64,000 nucleotides of DNA from Stenogyne calaminthoides. Its lineage: Eukaryota > Streptophyta > Magnoliopsida > Lamiales > Lamiaceae. The translations under genes were made by a program, and so were the position numbers. Shown here piece by piece: positions 21,781 to 33,698 of this stretch; positions within the stretch are counted from its first letter, which is position 1, and every line of letters starts with the position of its first letter. The DNA is taken from positions 24,102,804 to 24,166,803 of the forward strand of contig JBBCBC010000001.1 of NCBI GenBank assembly GCA_037126765.1, in the 5' to 3' direction. The notes beneath the pieces were generated by a model. That model had not been told where the DNA came from and made no database searches. It was given only the letters and a program-made list of their open reading frames with translations.

Positions 21781-22640
21781 TTGTTGGGAGATGATTTTAA
21801 TAAAGAAGTTTTGATTAGATCCCAAAACCCCTTAGTATGACATGTTCAGGATAATCTTGATAGACTGAGTCAGGTTTTCAGTAGAGATTGTTCAGGAAGT
21901 TATCTGCACCATGTATAGTCAGCAGATATAGATTAGATCTTAAAGTTACTGAAGAACTGAGAAGGTACTGAGTAACTGAAGAATCAGTAGTACTAAAGAA
22001 TCGATGAATCAAAGAATCGGAAGAATCAAGAATCAAGAGAATCAATGTTCGTAATGATATCAAGATGTTTGAAGGAATGAAGACTCGATATAATCGAAAA
22101 ACTCAAGATGTCACTAAAGACATCAAGACTCAAGATGTCATCAAGACAATGAAGACTCGTAAGATATCGAATACTCAAAGATAACCTCGAATGTTCGAGA
22201 GGCAATCAAAAAATATCTATCTGAAGACTACAAAAATTGAGAAAAACACAAATGTTCAGAAAAGTAGATATTGCCCAAAACATTCATATGCGCATAAAAA
22301 GGAACTAAGTCTAAGTGTTGTTTAAGGTTGTCTCATTCGAGAGATTGACCAAAAAGAGCACTTTTGTTTGTCTACATTCATCAAGACAAGAACCAATCGA
22401 GAGGAAGACAACATCAGATTTTTATCGACAATCGAAAGTGACAGACCTCTAATCATGTCGAGAGTACTAAGTTCCAGATCGCAAAAAATTGGTGATTGAC
22501 TACATGGTCGATATTTCCTAAAACTTGCAAGGGAGTGTTCAAACCCTAAATATAGCCGCTCATCAAACACCGAAGAGGAAAACCTTGATACTATCTCCTC
22601 CAACGGATAGTTTTTCAAGAGTGACCTTGGTGAAGGTTGC

Positions 22641-22648
22641 TATAAATA
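22641..22648 (+). promoter_or_regulatory. LTR TATA box, copy 2
   Basis: TATAAATA in the same context as copies 1 and 3. It lies in the 3' LTR only, since the 5' LTR has lost this region. It could drive transcription outward into 23.7 kb and beyond. Confidence 0.7.
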
Positions 22649-22954
22649 CCAAAGACCTTCTACATTGAGAGGTTACGGAAATTTCAAGCAACTCAAGAGC
22701 TCATTCGTATTATTGCAAATTGAAGCACTCGAAAACCCTAGAATTTCCCAAGTGTTTCACATTGGAGAGAGCTCACTATTCTAAGCCTAGATTGATAGAA
22801 ATATCCAAAGCTTAGAAGAGATATCCTAGCCTTTGCATCTGTTCTTATTGTAAAGGATATCTCACCCTAGTTGGAAACCAACCCAAAACCCAAACCCTTT
22901 GTTAAGGTAGTTTGTGTGTGATTTGTTGGTGAGTTAAAGTTGTAAAGAGTTAGT

Positions 22955-23115
22955 AAGCTACAAAAGTTAGCCGAGAAAACTCTAGAGAAGAAGTTAGTAA
23001 GCTACTTGTGGTAGTCCTAACACTTGTGTGTGTTTGAGTTAGTAAGTCGCAGAGAGTCACCCGTAAAACTCAAGGTAGAAAAGTGAGTAAGCTACAGTGA
23101 GTTAGCCTGAAAGCT
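22955..23115 (+). repeat. Hairpin array in LTR copy 2
   Basis: About four units start TTAGTAAGCTAC. Stems include GCTA...TAGC at about 22967-22981 and again near 23092-23108, where copy 1 has ACTA...TAGT. Both arms differ, preserving pairing. One unit (near 23045) has lost pairing. Confidence 0.65.
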
Positions 23116-23703
23116 TTAGGAAGTGGTTAAGGAATTTCTCTGAAGATCAGAGAGAGTGAATGTAGGAGCTTGAGTCTCTGAACCACTATAATTGCTGTGT
23201 TGTTTGCTTTCTGTACTGCATTCTTATATGTTGCATGTTTTTCACTGAAAGCATATTTCACTGATATTCAGTTGGAACCAATCCACTGAACACACATCAA
23301 ATTGATCACAACCTTAATCACTGTTTTATCGAAGGGAAGATTTTCAGCAAAGCTAAAACGAGTATAAACTTAGGGCCAACCATTCCGCACACTTGAGTAG
23401 CTAGAAACGAGATAGTTACCAAATCGAACTAACTCTCATCGAGGGTTCAAGAAGATAATTATCGATCCAAGCTCTTAAGGATCTCTCGATAAACTTCGAG
23501 TTCGGTTTGGAAATAATCTGAAGCTTCGAAAAAAGCAGATCATTGTCATTGTCTTCGTAAACTTTGACTCGTGGCAATCCATGCTTCTCGTAAAAATTAT
23601 CGGATAACGACCCATCCGACCTCGGAAAGAAAAGTTTTAAAAATCACTGAACACGTGTATTCCCCCCATACACGTGTGAGACTCGTTAGCACCGGGACCA
23701 ACA

Positions 23704-23708
23704 CGGAT
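23704..23708 (+). other. Target-site duplication, right, Sirevirus copy 2
   Basis: CGGAT, identical to 11474-11478. Confidence 0.9.
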
Positions 23709-24139
23709 TATTTATGCAAAAAATAATAAAAGATACTCATGATATTTTTTTTTAGTTGGAATAATGATGATTAATCTTAAAAATTAAAGTAACATAAATT
23801 TAATGATAGCAACTTTTTAAAGCAACGATAATTATGGAGATTTTAAAGAAAATATGAAAACTATTTAAAAAAGGATAAATTTGACTGCATTAAATGTCAT
23901 TTAATGATAATATAAATGTGTAGAGATTCATATATTTTGGTAATATCCCCCAAGCTCACAAATTAAAAAGTAGCATTAAATTTTTGTAATTTAATTGAAG
24001 TTTCTATTCTCCTTTCCTTTTAAAGTTTCGGATTTATGTATATATATATGTATACAAAGAAAGTGAGGATTGTTATTTATCAATTCAAACTCTATAAATA
24101 TAAGTTTTACATATTGTTAATTTCATTACAATTTACATA
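23709..24139. other. AT-rich intergenic DNA
   Basis: It resumes the flank that precedes copy 2. No gene or element end is seen. Confidence 0.6.
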
Positions 24140-24990
24140 TAGCTTTAATGATGTGCTTAATTCAAGTATTACTAATTTTTGTTATTAGTATGTGTCTAGA
24201 TTGATTGTGATGTATACTCTTCAATTTAATATATGAGTATCATGATCTCATCTTTATAAAATATGTAATTAATCAAATATGATATATGGCTAATTATTTA
24301 TCATATTGTACAATTATATGAATGATATCATCTCATAATTAAAGTAATCAAATAGTTTAGTCGAATTGTGCACAAAGTGTCAATGTTTAGTTTTTTGGAA
24401 TACTTAACGGCAATATGTATATATGCGCCAAAATTAGAAATTTTCCCCGTATGTATTAAAAGTATTTAATTGTAATAAAAGTATTTAATACAAACCGTAG
24501 TTTTTTTTAACATGAAAGTCATTAAATAATATCACATTTTATTAATTTATTGTTATATATTTTTAGTATCACTTCAATTTATAGATTATAATTATTCTTT
24601 TAATTATTAATTGCCATATTAATTGATAACTTAATCATGAAAAATATTTTTTTAACACTTTAATAAACTCACGGGCTGGCAAAAAAGTGTTAAAGTGTTC
24701 AATAGTATTTAATATTTTAAAGTGTTAAAGTGAGTAATCTATTAATACCTTTGTGTTAAATATTAGTTTAAATAAACACTTTAACCTAATATTTAATATT
24801 TTAAGTTATAAACGCACGTCCATAATGCCATACTAAACGTTAAAATAAATTAATCCACTAATATAATACATGATAGCGAAATAATTTAATTAATATTTAA
24901 TTGCATCAAATGTTCAGTAGTATTTATCAACTTTCACTAATAAAAATTAATTACGGATTTAATTTCACCCTAAATTCAAGCCCTTACTAA
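24140..24990 (+). repeat. Upstream cassette A (direct repeat of 46145-46890)
   Basis: Two blocks match a region 22 kb downstream. One is 24140-24360 (CTTTAATGATGTGCTTAATT…) against 46145-46410; the other is 24888-24990 (AATATTTAATTGCATCAAAT…) against 46785-46890. The copies differ by scattered substitutions and by unmatched sequence between blocks. In both places the cassette is followed by a gene-like segment on the + strand. Confidence 0.75.
24669..24686 (+). other. Possible relic of a Helitron 3' end
   Basis: TCACGGGCTGGCAAAAAA closely resembles the 3' end of the Helitron at 47446-47480 read on its own strand (GCACGGGTTGGCAAAAAACT). The left hairpin arm and the CTAG terminus are absent here. 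It is either a decayed end on the + strand or a chance match. Confidence 0.3.
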
Positions 24991-25105
24991 TTACAGTATT
25001 TTTAATAATTTTTTTTATTAACATTATAAATTTATTTAGTTATTTAGTTATTTTTATTTTGCACACATTATTCACTTTCTAAATGTGGAGTACATGCCAT
25101 CTACC

Positions 25106-25113
25106 TATAAATA
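25106..25113 (+). promoter_or_regulatory. TATA box of the RPA-like gene
   Basis: TATAAATA stands 149 bases ahead of the ATG at 25262, in a context (CTACCTATAAATATATGC) typical of plant promoters. A T-rich run ending in TTTCAG at about 25240 suggests a possible 5' leader intron. Confidence 0.5.
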
Positions 25114-27331
25114 TATGCATTTCCCATTTTTATTTCACACAACTCTCCATTATACTTGTGATGATTAAGTAGTTTTACTATTCATTTGCAAATTATTTTA
25201 TTTCTTTAGAATCTAATAATTCGAGTTGTCTTTCATTTCAGTTTGTTGATCTTCCCTCAACATGGCGTCCGTATTATCGTTGATTAAACATGTTAATGCT
25301 TCCAAAACGACATGGTTGCTAAAATTACGTTGCGTTCATGTGTATGAAACTCCTGCTTATGCACCCAATAATCCTTTAAGAAATCTGGAATGTGTATTCC
25401 ATGATTCAGAGGTTTTTTGTATAATCAATCTTTACCAATTGCTATATTTTTTGCTATAAGTGTCTCCAAATATATTTTTTTGTCCCACGTGAATATAATC
25501 ATTTTCGTGTGTCATTTTCTTCAAGAGAGAATGTTGGGTTTATGAATTAAAAAATGACTTTTCTTCTTATTTTTCAAGGATATGAAGAAAAATATATCTC
25601 TAAATATATTTTGTAATAAAAGCTCTGATTGGTTTTTCGTATAATCTATCTTTACATATTTTAACATATGCATTCACATTTTATTTTTTTTCATTTAATA
25701 TATATATATTTTTTCATGTATAGGGTGATAGGATTCATGCTACCATCAAGCCATATCATTTTGATAAGTTCAAGGATAATATTGTGGAAGGCAGATTGTA
25801 CACTCTTCGAAATTTCATTGTCACTCCCGACAAATCTTCGTTTAAGACGACCATTAACAAATTTAAGATCCAGTTCATATCTAATACTCGATTGATTCAA
25901 GCAGCTGATGTGGATTTTCCTTTCAACATGTTTCTCTTTAGGGACTTTTCACAGTTAACAATTGATAATGATATCGATGAGAATCTTCTTATTGGTAACT
26001 AGATATACCATGAATATTTTTATATATTGTTATGTATGAATATTTTTTTTTAAATATATAATTAGTTCATTTATTTTTATCATTTAATTTAATTCTTTCA
26101 TTATGTAGATGTAATAGGTCGAGTCTATTATATTGGTGATATTGTTGATAGACAAGTTGGGTCAAGAACTACAAAATTATTGGATTTGACCATAGAGGAC
26201 AGTGTGTAAGTATTTTTTTTATATGTATATTAAATTTTTAATTCTTTTTGTTATTTACATTTTTTTTTTATATATTTAATACAAGGGGTTCGCTGTTGAA
26301 AGTTTCTCTTTGGGGTGATTTCATTGATGAATTGAAAAAAGTGCATGCATCTGGATATGAAACTCCACCTGTACTTATTTTCAAAATGTTTCGACCAAAT
26401 TTTTTTAATGGTATGTTTATTGACAAATGTCTAAGTTGTTAAAAAAAGTTTATATTAAAATTTGTACCTTAATTTTCAGGTGAAGTATCAATGTCAAATT
26501 CCTTCAATACCTCCCAAATTATTTTTGGTAATGACATTAAGGAAATTTCTGATCTGAAAAAGAGGTAAAATTATGTACGTTCAAAAAAATTTGAAGAGGT
26601 TTTTATATGAAATGCACATTAATAATTCTTTTCTATTTTTTATAGTTTTGCTATTAAATCGAAAGATAAAGAAATATGTGGGTCATTTTCGTGGTCTTCT
26701 CTGTATGAAGCCGGTGAAGGCAGTGATGTTTCTAACTTTGATGTGAAGTCAATTGATTGGATTCTTCGAAATAGTGTGGTTAGTGTTTATATAAAATATT
26801 ATTTTTTTCTCTTTTTTTTTGAATAATATTAATTTTTAAATTGCATTTTATAATTTTTAGTCTGTTTAATTTTCAGGTTGGTATGTATTGGATATGTGCT
26901 ACAATAATTGAGTTGGAGTCATATGATAACTGGTGGTTTTATTTCCGTAAGAAATGTTCTAGAAAAGTATTTAAGAACAGTGGAAAATTTTCTTGCTCTA
27001 AATGTGGAATGGATGATGTTCCCACTGTTATAAGGTATATATGTTACAATTTTTATTTTTGTATGCACACATTTTTTTTTTACAATTTTTTATTTATCGT
27101 AGCTAATTTTGTTTTTTTTTGGAAATTGAAGTCGTTGTTAATATGGTTTTTATAATGAATAATGTTTCTAGACATGGGATAAGGGTTATTGTTGAGGATG
27201 GTACGAACAATTTTACGCTCAATGTGGGACAATATTTGTAGTGAGTTGCTTCACAAAAGAGCTTATGAATTGTTGGAGAATTGTAAAGACGTAAGTTTTA
27301 ATAATCAATTTTGTTATATTTGTTCAATTGT

Positions 27332-27342
<11 letters not shown>

Positions 27343-27363
<21 letters not shown>
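27343..27363. repeat. (AT)n microsatellite in RPA-like intron
   Basis: Alternating A/T run inside the intron 27290-27438. Confidence 0.85.
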
Positions 27364-27740
27364 CATATTAAATTATCATTATTAATAATATAAAATATTT
27401 CTTATTCTAAATTTATTTTTATCGTCATTATATTTCAGAAGGATGGATATAATATCCCGCTTGAGATCCAGGATCTTCTCGATCGCACACTTTTGTTTAA
27501 ACCTGGAGAAATTGCCCAACAGAACAACACTTTTAGTGTTGTCAAGGTGAATACGGATTCATCAATGATAAACAAATATTCAACTCTTCCTGAATCTAAC
27601 GAGGTGTGAATATTTATCTTACATACTATTGTGTTAATTTTTCAGATAATTTATACAACTGTAAATAAGTTTTATATTACATTGTTATAATATCTAAAAA
27701 AATTGTTCAACACCATTTGTTTTACAGCATGGCAATGAGA

Positions 27741-27745
27741 ATTTC
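27741..27745 (+). other. Target-site duplication, left, gypsy element
   Basis: ATTTC abuts the LTR start TGTAATACCCC; identical to 38613-38617. Confidence 0.92.
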
Positions 27746-30700
27746 TGTAATACCCCATCCCAGTTTTAATAAGAATAATAAAAGAAATGATCATAATAAA
27801 ATAAATATTTGATTTAAGGATTTTATTCAAATGATTTTAGAGTGTATAGGCTTGCAAATGTTTTGATTTTCCAGGGAACGGACGAGCACTTCGAACCGAG
27901 AGTACTCCTAGCACTGTAATAAAACATTTAATTAAGATTTGGTCATAAAATATTTAATAATAATATTTAATTTCAATATAAAGAAAGGAAATTCAATATT
28001 ATCAACGAATTAGGATTTTCGATATAAAAATAAAAAATCTGACGAATAATAAAAATGACGATGGAAAATTTACTTTGTCTAACTAAATTAGAATTTTAGA
28101 TAAACTTTAAGAAAAATTGAATTTTTAATTAAATAATTAAATAAATAATTTTTATCTCAGAAAGTGACGATTTAATTGCTAAAGTTCTAAACAATTATTT
28201 CTAATGAAGCCGTGAATTTTAATTAACGGAACTGCGACTCTAGAATACGGATAATACTAATTGTAATAAATATCACGATCAAATAAATATCCTAAGATAT
28301 TCGTTTATAACCACAAACGACACTTGGCCCACGCTTCGCCACATATCATGTTACTATTCATATTAAGAAAAATATAAATTAATCACCTCATTTTCCTATA
28401 CCTCTTCAGCCGTGCCTCTCCTCTCATTCCTCTATAAATAAGCACCTCCCCTTCATAATTTACACAACACTTGATCAAGGCGAAGCCCTGCAAAAATCAA
28501 AACCCAACTCCCCCAAAATTCACTCTCTTCTCCAAACCCATCGGCCACCATCACCTTCAAGTTTTGATCCTTCTCCTTCCATGGGAGCAGCTGATTTTTC
28601 TTCACTTCCAGCTGGAAGGAGCTTCATCCATCATCTATCAAGGTATATAATCCATACAATTCTTATAATCCATGAAAAAGATAAGAAATCACTTTCTTTA
28701 CTCCATGAAGCTCACGACTTCATCCTCTCTTTCTCACTCTTCAATTTTTCTTGAATTCAAGCATGAAACCATCATCTAACATGTATTCAAGGAGCTTCAA
28801 GCTACTAAACATCTGAGTCCTCGAAGATCCCAGCAAAAAACAGAGGAGGAGAACGACAAAGATAACCTCCAAACAAAATTCGAAACCTGTGTTCGTATGA
28901 TTTTCGGTGAGATTGTTGAGTACTTTAATGTATTGGAATTTGCTAATTTAGAACTCGTACGTGTTGTTTGAAGTGTAAACTTGATGCTCGTATTTTTGGT
29001 TTTCAAAAATTGTGCCGTTATGCTGCCGAAATTTACGCTCAAATATGTCAAGTTGAAACGTCAAAACTGTTTCCGGCTGTTTTTCGGCTACGCTATCGAG
29101 TACTCTGTTGTACAGAAAATCTGTGTTTTAAAACACCGTTGTGCTCCCTTATATGTGAAATATGTGATCGTAGTCTCAGTACTCAATTTTTCTGTCGTTA
29201 TGCTGTTCGTTTTTACGATTAAACATGGTCATTCGAAAACTGGAATTTTCAGAAAAACTGCTACTCAAATTTCCTAAATAATAACTTTAAAAATTCATAT
29301 CTCGAGTTCTAGAAATCATTTTGAGATGAAACCAGCGGCAAGTTAAAATAAATCAAGTGTACTGTATTCTTATAAAATCTCGTAATTTTTCATCGGGTAG
29401 AATCGGAGTTATGATTTATTTCAAAAAGTGTGACGTGCTGGAAAAATTCTGTAATTTTAGTGTGACTGAGGTAACTTCACTCGTCTATAACTTTCTGATA
29501 AAAACTTCTTTTGAACTGAGACAAAAAGGATTATAATCTCTACACACTGTAGTTGCTAAATATGAAAATTTGAGTCATTTCATTTATTTTATAAAAAGTT
29601 ATGTATGTTCTAAAAGTAAGACAAAAACTGGGAGTTTTCTTTGAAAAAGGAATGTGATTCAAATACCTGACTTTCATGACACTTTTAACCAAATTATGTT
29701 CGTTATTTTCTGAATTTTTTTCATGACAGTAAACTTCAAATTACAACCTTTAAAAACCTTAAATTTTCACCTTGATCGGATAAGCGAATCAACGGGAAAC
29801 AGCTCGCAAAATTGGAACAAAATCACACAGTTTTGGGACACTAACTTTCTGAAAAATGTCAAAACTAAATACTGAAACTTTTAAAAGACTATTGGATAGT
29901 ATTATGATTATTTGGATAATTTTTCTTTCACGAACCTTATGTGCTTTATATTTTCTTTTAAGCCACAAACTTTAAGTCCTTTAAGATCTATTTTCGAGAA
30001 ATAATTTTAGGACTTTCATTAATAAAATTCTATAGCCATTTAAAGTAAAAGTTCGACAAAAACTCACGATTAAGGAAATTTAAAGAACGGGGTTTAAAGT
30101 CATCCGTAAACTTATGAATAATTTACTTAAATCAAGAGTAATTAATGACGAGAACATGAATATTGTGCTAGGGGAAGTGCTTCTCAAATCAAAGCTCGGA
30201 CGATCACTGTCACGCTCAAACTCTCAAACCGGTTTCAAAGTTTGTAATTTTCTTAAAAGTTAATAAGGTGGGTGATATTATTTGTATGCAGTGGTTTATG
30301 TAACAGTGATTGTTGGTGTATTCTGAACTCGACTAAAACAAACACAAATCTATAACCAAGAACACAAGAAAACAATAAATAAAATAGACAAGTTTATGAA
30401 TGATATACTATGTATCTTACGAGATACATAAGATGCGATTTCACGAAGGAGGTGGGAAGTTGTAAGAGGGGATTGAACGTGGTAGCTGTTACCAGTGTAC
30501 CACATGATAATTATCATGCGATGTAGGTTGAAAGCGACAAGGGGATTGCATGTGGTCGGAGCAACCAGTGTCCCAAAATGAATCCAAATGATCTAAATGA
30601 AATGCTTATGATCGAATGATCATGATGGATGATATATTATGAATATCATCGATGTTTATGAAACTAAGCTACTAATAAGATTACCATAAGAAACCAAGGT

Positions 30701-31297
30701 ACGAACGAGTCTATACAAAGACTCCGTACAATCCTCCAACAATCATCTACGCAAAAGCGTATGAATAAATCTTTAATAAAATACCTAGATAATTATATTT
30801 CGGTGACCAGTATGAGTAACAGTGTACAAGTTGCCCGCTGAGATTTTTATCTCACCCCCCCATAGTTTGATATTTTCAGGAAAATGAATCGAGAGGGGTC
30901 GGAGCTGTTGCAGGGATGACATGGAGTTTCCCTTGGTTAATGATAATAATATATAGATATGACTCTTTAAATAAATGTTTCGTTTTTATGATTGGTGAAT
31001 TTATTCTTATGCCGAGCAACAAACTCTTTTGAAGATTGCTCGATGATTAAAATATATGCTATCTTATAAGCGACTGATTTTATTATAACGTCATAATCTA
31101 GTTTTATTAAACGGGCCCACACTGTTTTTTCATAACTTATATTTGTCATTAATACTTTTCGCTGCAAAATGTAATACTTATGCTTGTCGTTATATTTAAA
31201 AAAAAAATTAAGCTCAAATTTTACAATCACTAAGTGGCGACCCGAGTTTAGAGTGTCGAAGGTGCAAGAGCCGGCATTCTGGATTCGGGGCGTTACA
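27746..31297 (+). repeat. 5' LTR of gypsy element (3552 bp)
   Basis: Starts TGTAATACCCC and ends GGGGCGTTACA. TATAAATA lies at 28433-28440. It carries about 12 bases near 28372 (AAATATAAATTA region) that are missing from the 3' LTR. Open frames inside (28968-29277) recur in the 3' LTR simply because the LTRs are copies. Confidence 0.92.
28433..28440 (+). promoter_or_regulatory. Gypsy LTR TATA box (5' LTR)
   Basis: TATAAATA after a pyrimidine-rich stretch and before GCACCTCCCCTTC; conserved at 35745-35752 in the 3' LTR. Confidence 0.7.
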
Positions 31298-31299
31298 GG

Positions 31300-31311
31300 T
31301 GGTATCAGAGC
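31300..31311 (+). other. Primer-binding site of gypsy element
   Basis: TGGTATCAGAGC, two bases after the LTR end, complementary to initiator-Met tRNA. Confidence 0.92.
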
Positions 31312-32295
31312 CTAGGTTCAACTTTCGGACAAAATCTAAAATATAATTTTCATATTAAAATCTTTTTATAAAATATTTCCGAAAAAGAACTTGCCTTAAT
31401 ATATAAACATACTAGTAATTAGAAAAATTTGAAAGTTGAATATAAAATGCTTAATAGAAATATTATGCTAATATATGAACTACTTGAACTAAGTTACTTG
31501 TGGGAAAATGTGTCTCCTGCCTAAGCCGAAGCACCTCGAGGTATTTATTTGTTTTAAAGATTTTCAAGTAAGATTATGATTTTAGAAAGGTTTCAAGGAC
31601 ATTGACTTGCATAATTTACGGAAGTTACGAAAGTGAGAAATGATAAGCTATGCATTGATACGACATGTTTATGAAATGAAAGAAAATGTAACATGTTTAT
31701 GAAATGAAAGGAAATGTTAAGAAATGATTTACTCATTTTCTCATGGTACAAGTGGAAGTTATGGAAATATTTTACATGCATTCACGATACTTATAATATC
31801 ATCTGAATACTCTCAGTTTTAAACCTTTAGATCTCTATATATTGTGGAATATAAGACGGACCTAGAATGACTCCCATCACTTGAACTACAGTCCCTATAT
31901 CACTGTATAGTCTAGAAGGCACTAGATGCGTATAATCTTATTTTATCTTATTGGGACTGTTGGTTGTTTTAAATGGAGGTCACTCCATGTTTTAAACGGT
32001 TATATATATTATTCTACAATTTACTTCAAGTGAGTTTGTTTTATTCTATCCGATATTTTTACCCAAATTATCGCTATTGACATGCGATCAATGGTTCCTA
32101 AAATTACAGTTGTCGATCCGTCATTGTGCCACTGGTGCACACAGTGTGTTCCAATGTTCTGCGTATTCCAATGTATAACTTGTGCCAGTACCGTGTTAAT
32201 TACGATAATTGGGTTTTGTTTTTATAATTTTTCTCATACCTATATGTTATAACTATATTTATTCTTCTCTCTTCAGACCCTCATTGACTAGTAGA
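31312..32295 (+). other. Gypsy leader between PBS and gag
   Basis: Non-coding leader of about 1 kb. No ORF of note. It contains a short duplicated segment GACATGTTTATGAAATGAAA/AACATGTTTATGAAATGAAA at about 31661-31708. Confidence 0.6.
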
Positions 32296-33698
32296 ATGGT
32301 ACCACCTCGTGAACGTGGACTACCTCATAAGAAAGCCCAAGAACCTCTAAAAGGTCCTATTGAGCAAGGACGACCTTCGAATGCTGAACTAGTACAATCA
32401 CCTCTAATACTGATGCCTCAACCCAGACCTCGAACTTATAAAGTCATCGAAGAATTTCAAAGTCTACAACCACCTCAATTTAGAGGAAATGAAGGGCCTG
32501 TAGCAACAGAAGAATGGACAGCTGAGATTGAAAGAATTTTTGGACTCATGGACTTGACTGAAGAACAAAAAGTCTTTTGTGCTCGGCTCCAACTAACAGA
32601 GGATGCAGCTCAATGGTTGAACTCATGTGAGCGTACCTTAGGAATAGAAGGAGTACAATCCCGAGTTTGGAGCGACTTTAAGGGAACTATGTTGGCACGT
32701 TACTTCCCTCAAACGCTATACATCTGCGAGGATTTGGAAACTATCAACCCTCGCCAAGAAATATTCACTATGATGGAGTGCGAACATCATTTCAACTACT
32801 TGTCTATGTATGTTACTCCATTAGAGGATATCAATTGGGAGGACAAACCAAAGAAGCTTGCTAAACAACTAGCTACGTCTACAGGACCACGGATCATACG
32901 ATCATGTCCTTCGTGTGGCAAAGGCATGGAGGGATATGCTCGAAGAGGAAAAGAATATGCTACAAATGCCTCAAACCCGGTCACGAAATAGTTGATTGCC
33001 CTGAATTAAACATTGGAAGACAACCAATGGGAAACATATTGGTGAGACCACCACCAAGGAAGGATAACCATCCAACTTGGATAATTGGAAAAAATACTCA
33101 ACTTCAGAGGGAATGTGGAAGGGCTAAAGAGAAAAAAATGCTTGAGGAAATGGAGCCGATGGAGATTGATGCCAAAAAAGCAATAAGATTTGAACAAGGA
33201 TTGAGGCCTGAGGTCAAAGAGATCATAGAAGGATTGAAATTGGCAACTTACGAAGAGGTTTTTAATCGAGCATTGACTGTCTTGATTGGTTTAGGATTAG
33301 AGTTCGAACAAGCTCCAACAGCTGTGTTTGTCAACCATAATTGGCAGTCAAACTTCAAGGGAAACCCTTGCCTGCCACCAGGAGGAAACAACTTCAATGT
33401 GCCGAGAACCACACCAAGCTGTCTCAACTGTGGGAAGAGACACTTGGGAGTATGCCTCCAGGGAACTAGAAATTATTATCGTTGTCATCAGACGGGGCAT
33501 AAAACCACTAAATGCCCGATGTCACCAAATTTTCGACACCCTATGATGAGCAATCCTAATCATCAACCAATGGGAACCAATCAGTATCAATTGGGCAACT
33601 TTCAAGCTCGACAACTTCCTACACGTAACAACCACCTACCCAGACCATCGAGAAGAGGTCTGTCCTACCAAAGCCAGCAAATTAAGACGAGCTTATAA
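32296..33698 (+). pseudogene. Gypsy gag with CCHC zinc knuckles
   Basis: The likely start is ATG 32296 (MVPPRERGLP); an upstream in-frame ATG at 32209 lies in a hydrophobic, leader-like stretch. The gag core includes EEWTAEIERIFGLMDLTEEQ and WSDFKGTMLARYFPQ. The first frame stops at 32989-32991 while a second frame from about 32904 continues. A CCHC knuckle (CYKCLKPGHEIVDC) lies at about 32957-33001. A gag segment FEQGLRPEVKEIIEGLKLAT (33191 on) follows, then CLNCGKRHLGVC and a damaged knuckle YRCHQTGHKTTKC in which the first Cys is Tyr. In relatives the FEQGLRP block precedes all knuckles, so this gag seems rearranged. It closes at TAA 33696-33698. Confidence 0.8.

Larger units (their letters stand above)
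11479..23703 (+). mobile_element. Sirevirus-type copia retrotransposon, copy 2 (complete ends)
   Basis: Both ends and a perfect 5-bp target duplication are present, giving a 12,225-bp element. Order: short 5' LTR, PBS, gag, UGA, protease-integrase-RT-RNase H, spacer, extra ORF, polypurine tract, full-length 3' LTR. Every ORF carries at least one stop, frameshift or deletion. The 5' LTR lacks about 1.7 kb including the TATA box, so this copy probably cannot start its own genomic RNA. Confidence 0.95.
21782..23703 (+). repeat. 3' LTR of Sirevirus copy 2 (1922 bp)
   Basis: It starts TGTTGGGAGATG, ends GGGACCAACA, and is followed by the CGGAT target duplication. TATA box at 22641-22648, hairpin-type units at about 22955-23115, G-box inverted repeat at 23651-23660 and 23668-23677. 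Blocks at about 21990-22500 and 23400-23660 differ from copy 1 mainly where copy 1 has CAG or CTG. Confidence 0.93.
25262..27745 (+). pseudogene. RPA70-like (Helitron-type) gene, exons 5' of the gypsy insertion
   Basis: Single-stranded-DNA-binding protein of the replication protein A large-subunit type. Exons inferred from GT-AG borders and frame: 25262-25411, 25724-25994, 26109-26205, 26286-26410, 26480-26564, 26646-26778, 26877-27034, 27172-27289, 27439-27603, 27728 onward. Exon 1 begins MASVLSLIKHVNASKTTWLL, the DUF223/OB-fold opening seen in plant RPA-like proteins of Helitron origin. Later exons carry OB-fold strands (LKVSLWGDFIDELKKV) and a zinc-ribbon-like part in which CSKCG is kept but the first Cys pair is reduced to one. 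A one-base frame change near 27220 breaks the exon 27172-27289. The last exon is cut at 27745 by the gypsy element. A degenerate host copy is possible, but the nearby Helitron makes a transposon origin more likely. Confidence 0.75.

Noticed and set aside
28968..29277. Open frames inside the gypsy 5' LTR, repeated at 36279-36588
   Set aside because: They are conserved only because the two LTRs are copies of each other; they start far from any leader and match no family.
31593..31781. 62-codon minus-strand ORF in gypsy leader
   Set aside because: It lies in the non-coding leader and matches nothing; it overlaps a small duplicated AT-rich stretch.
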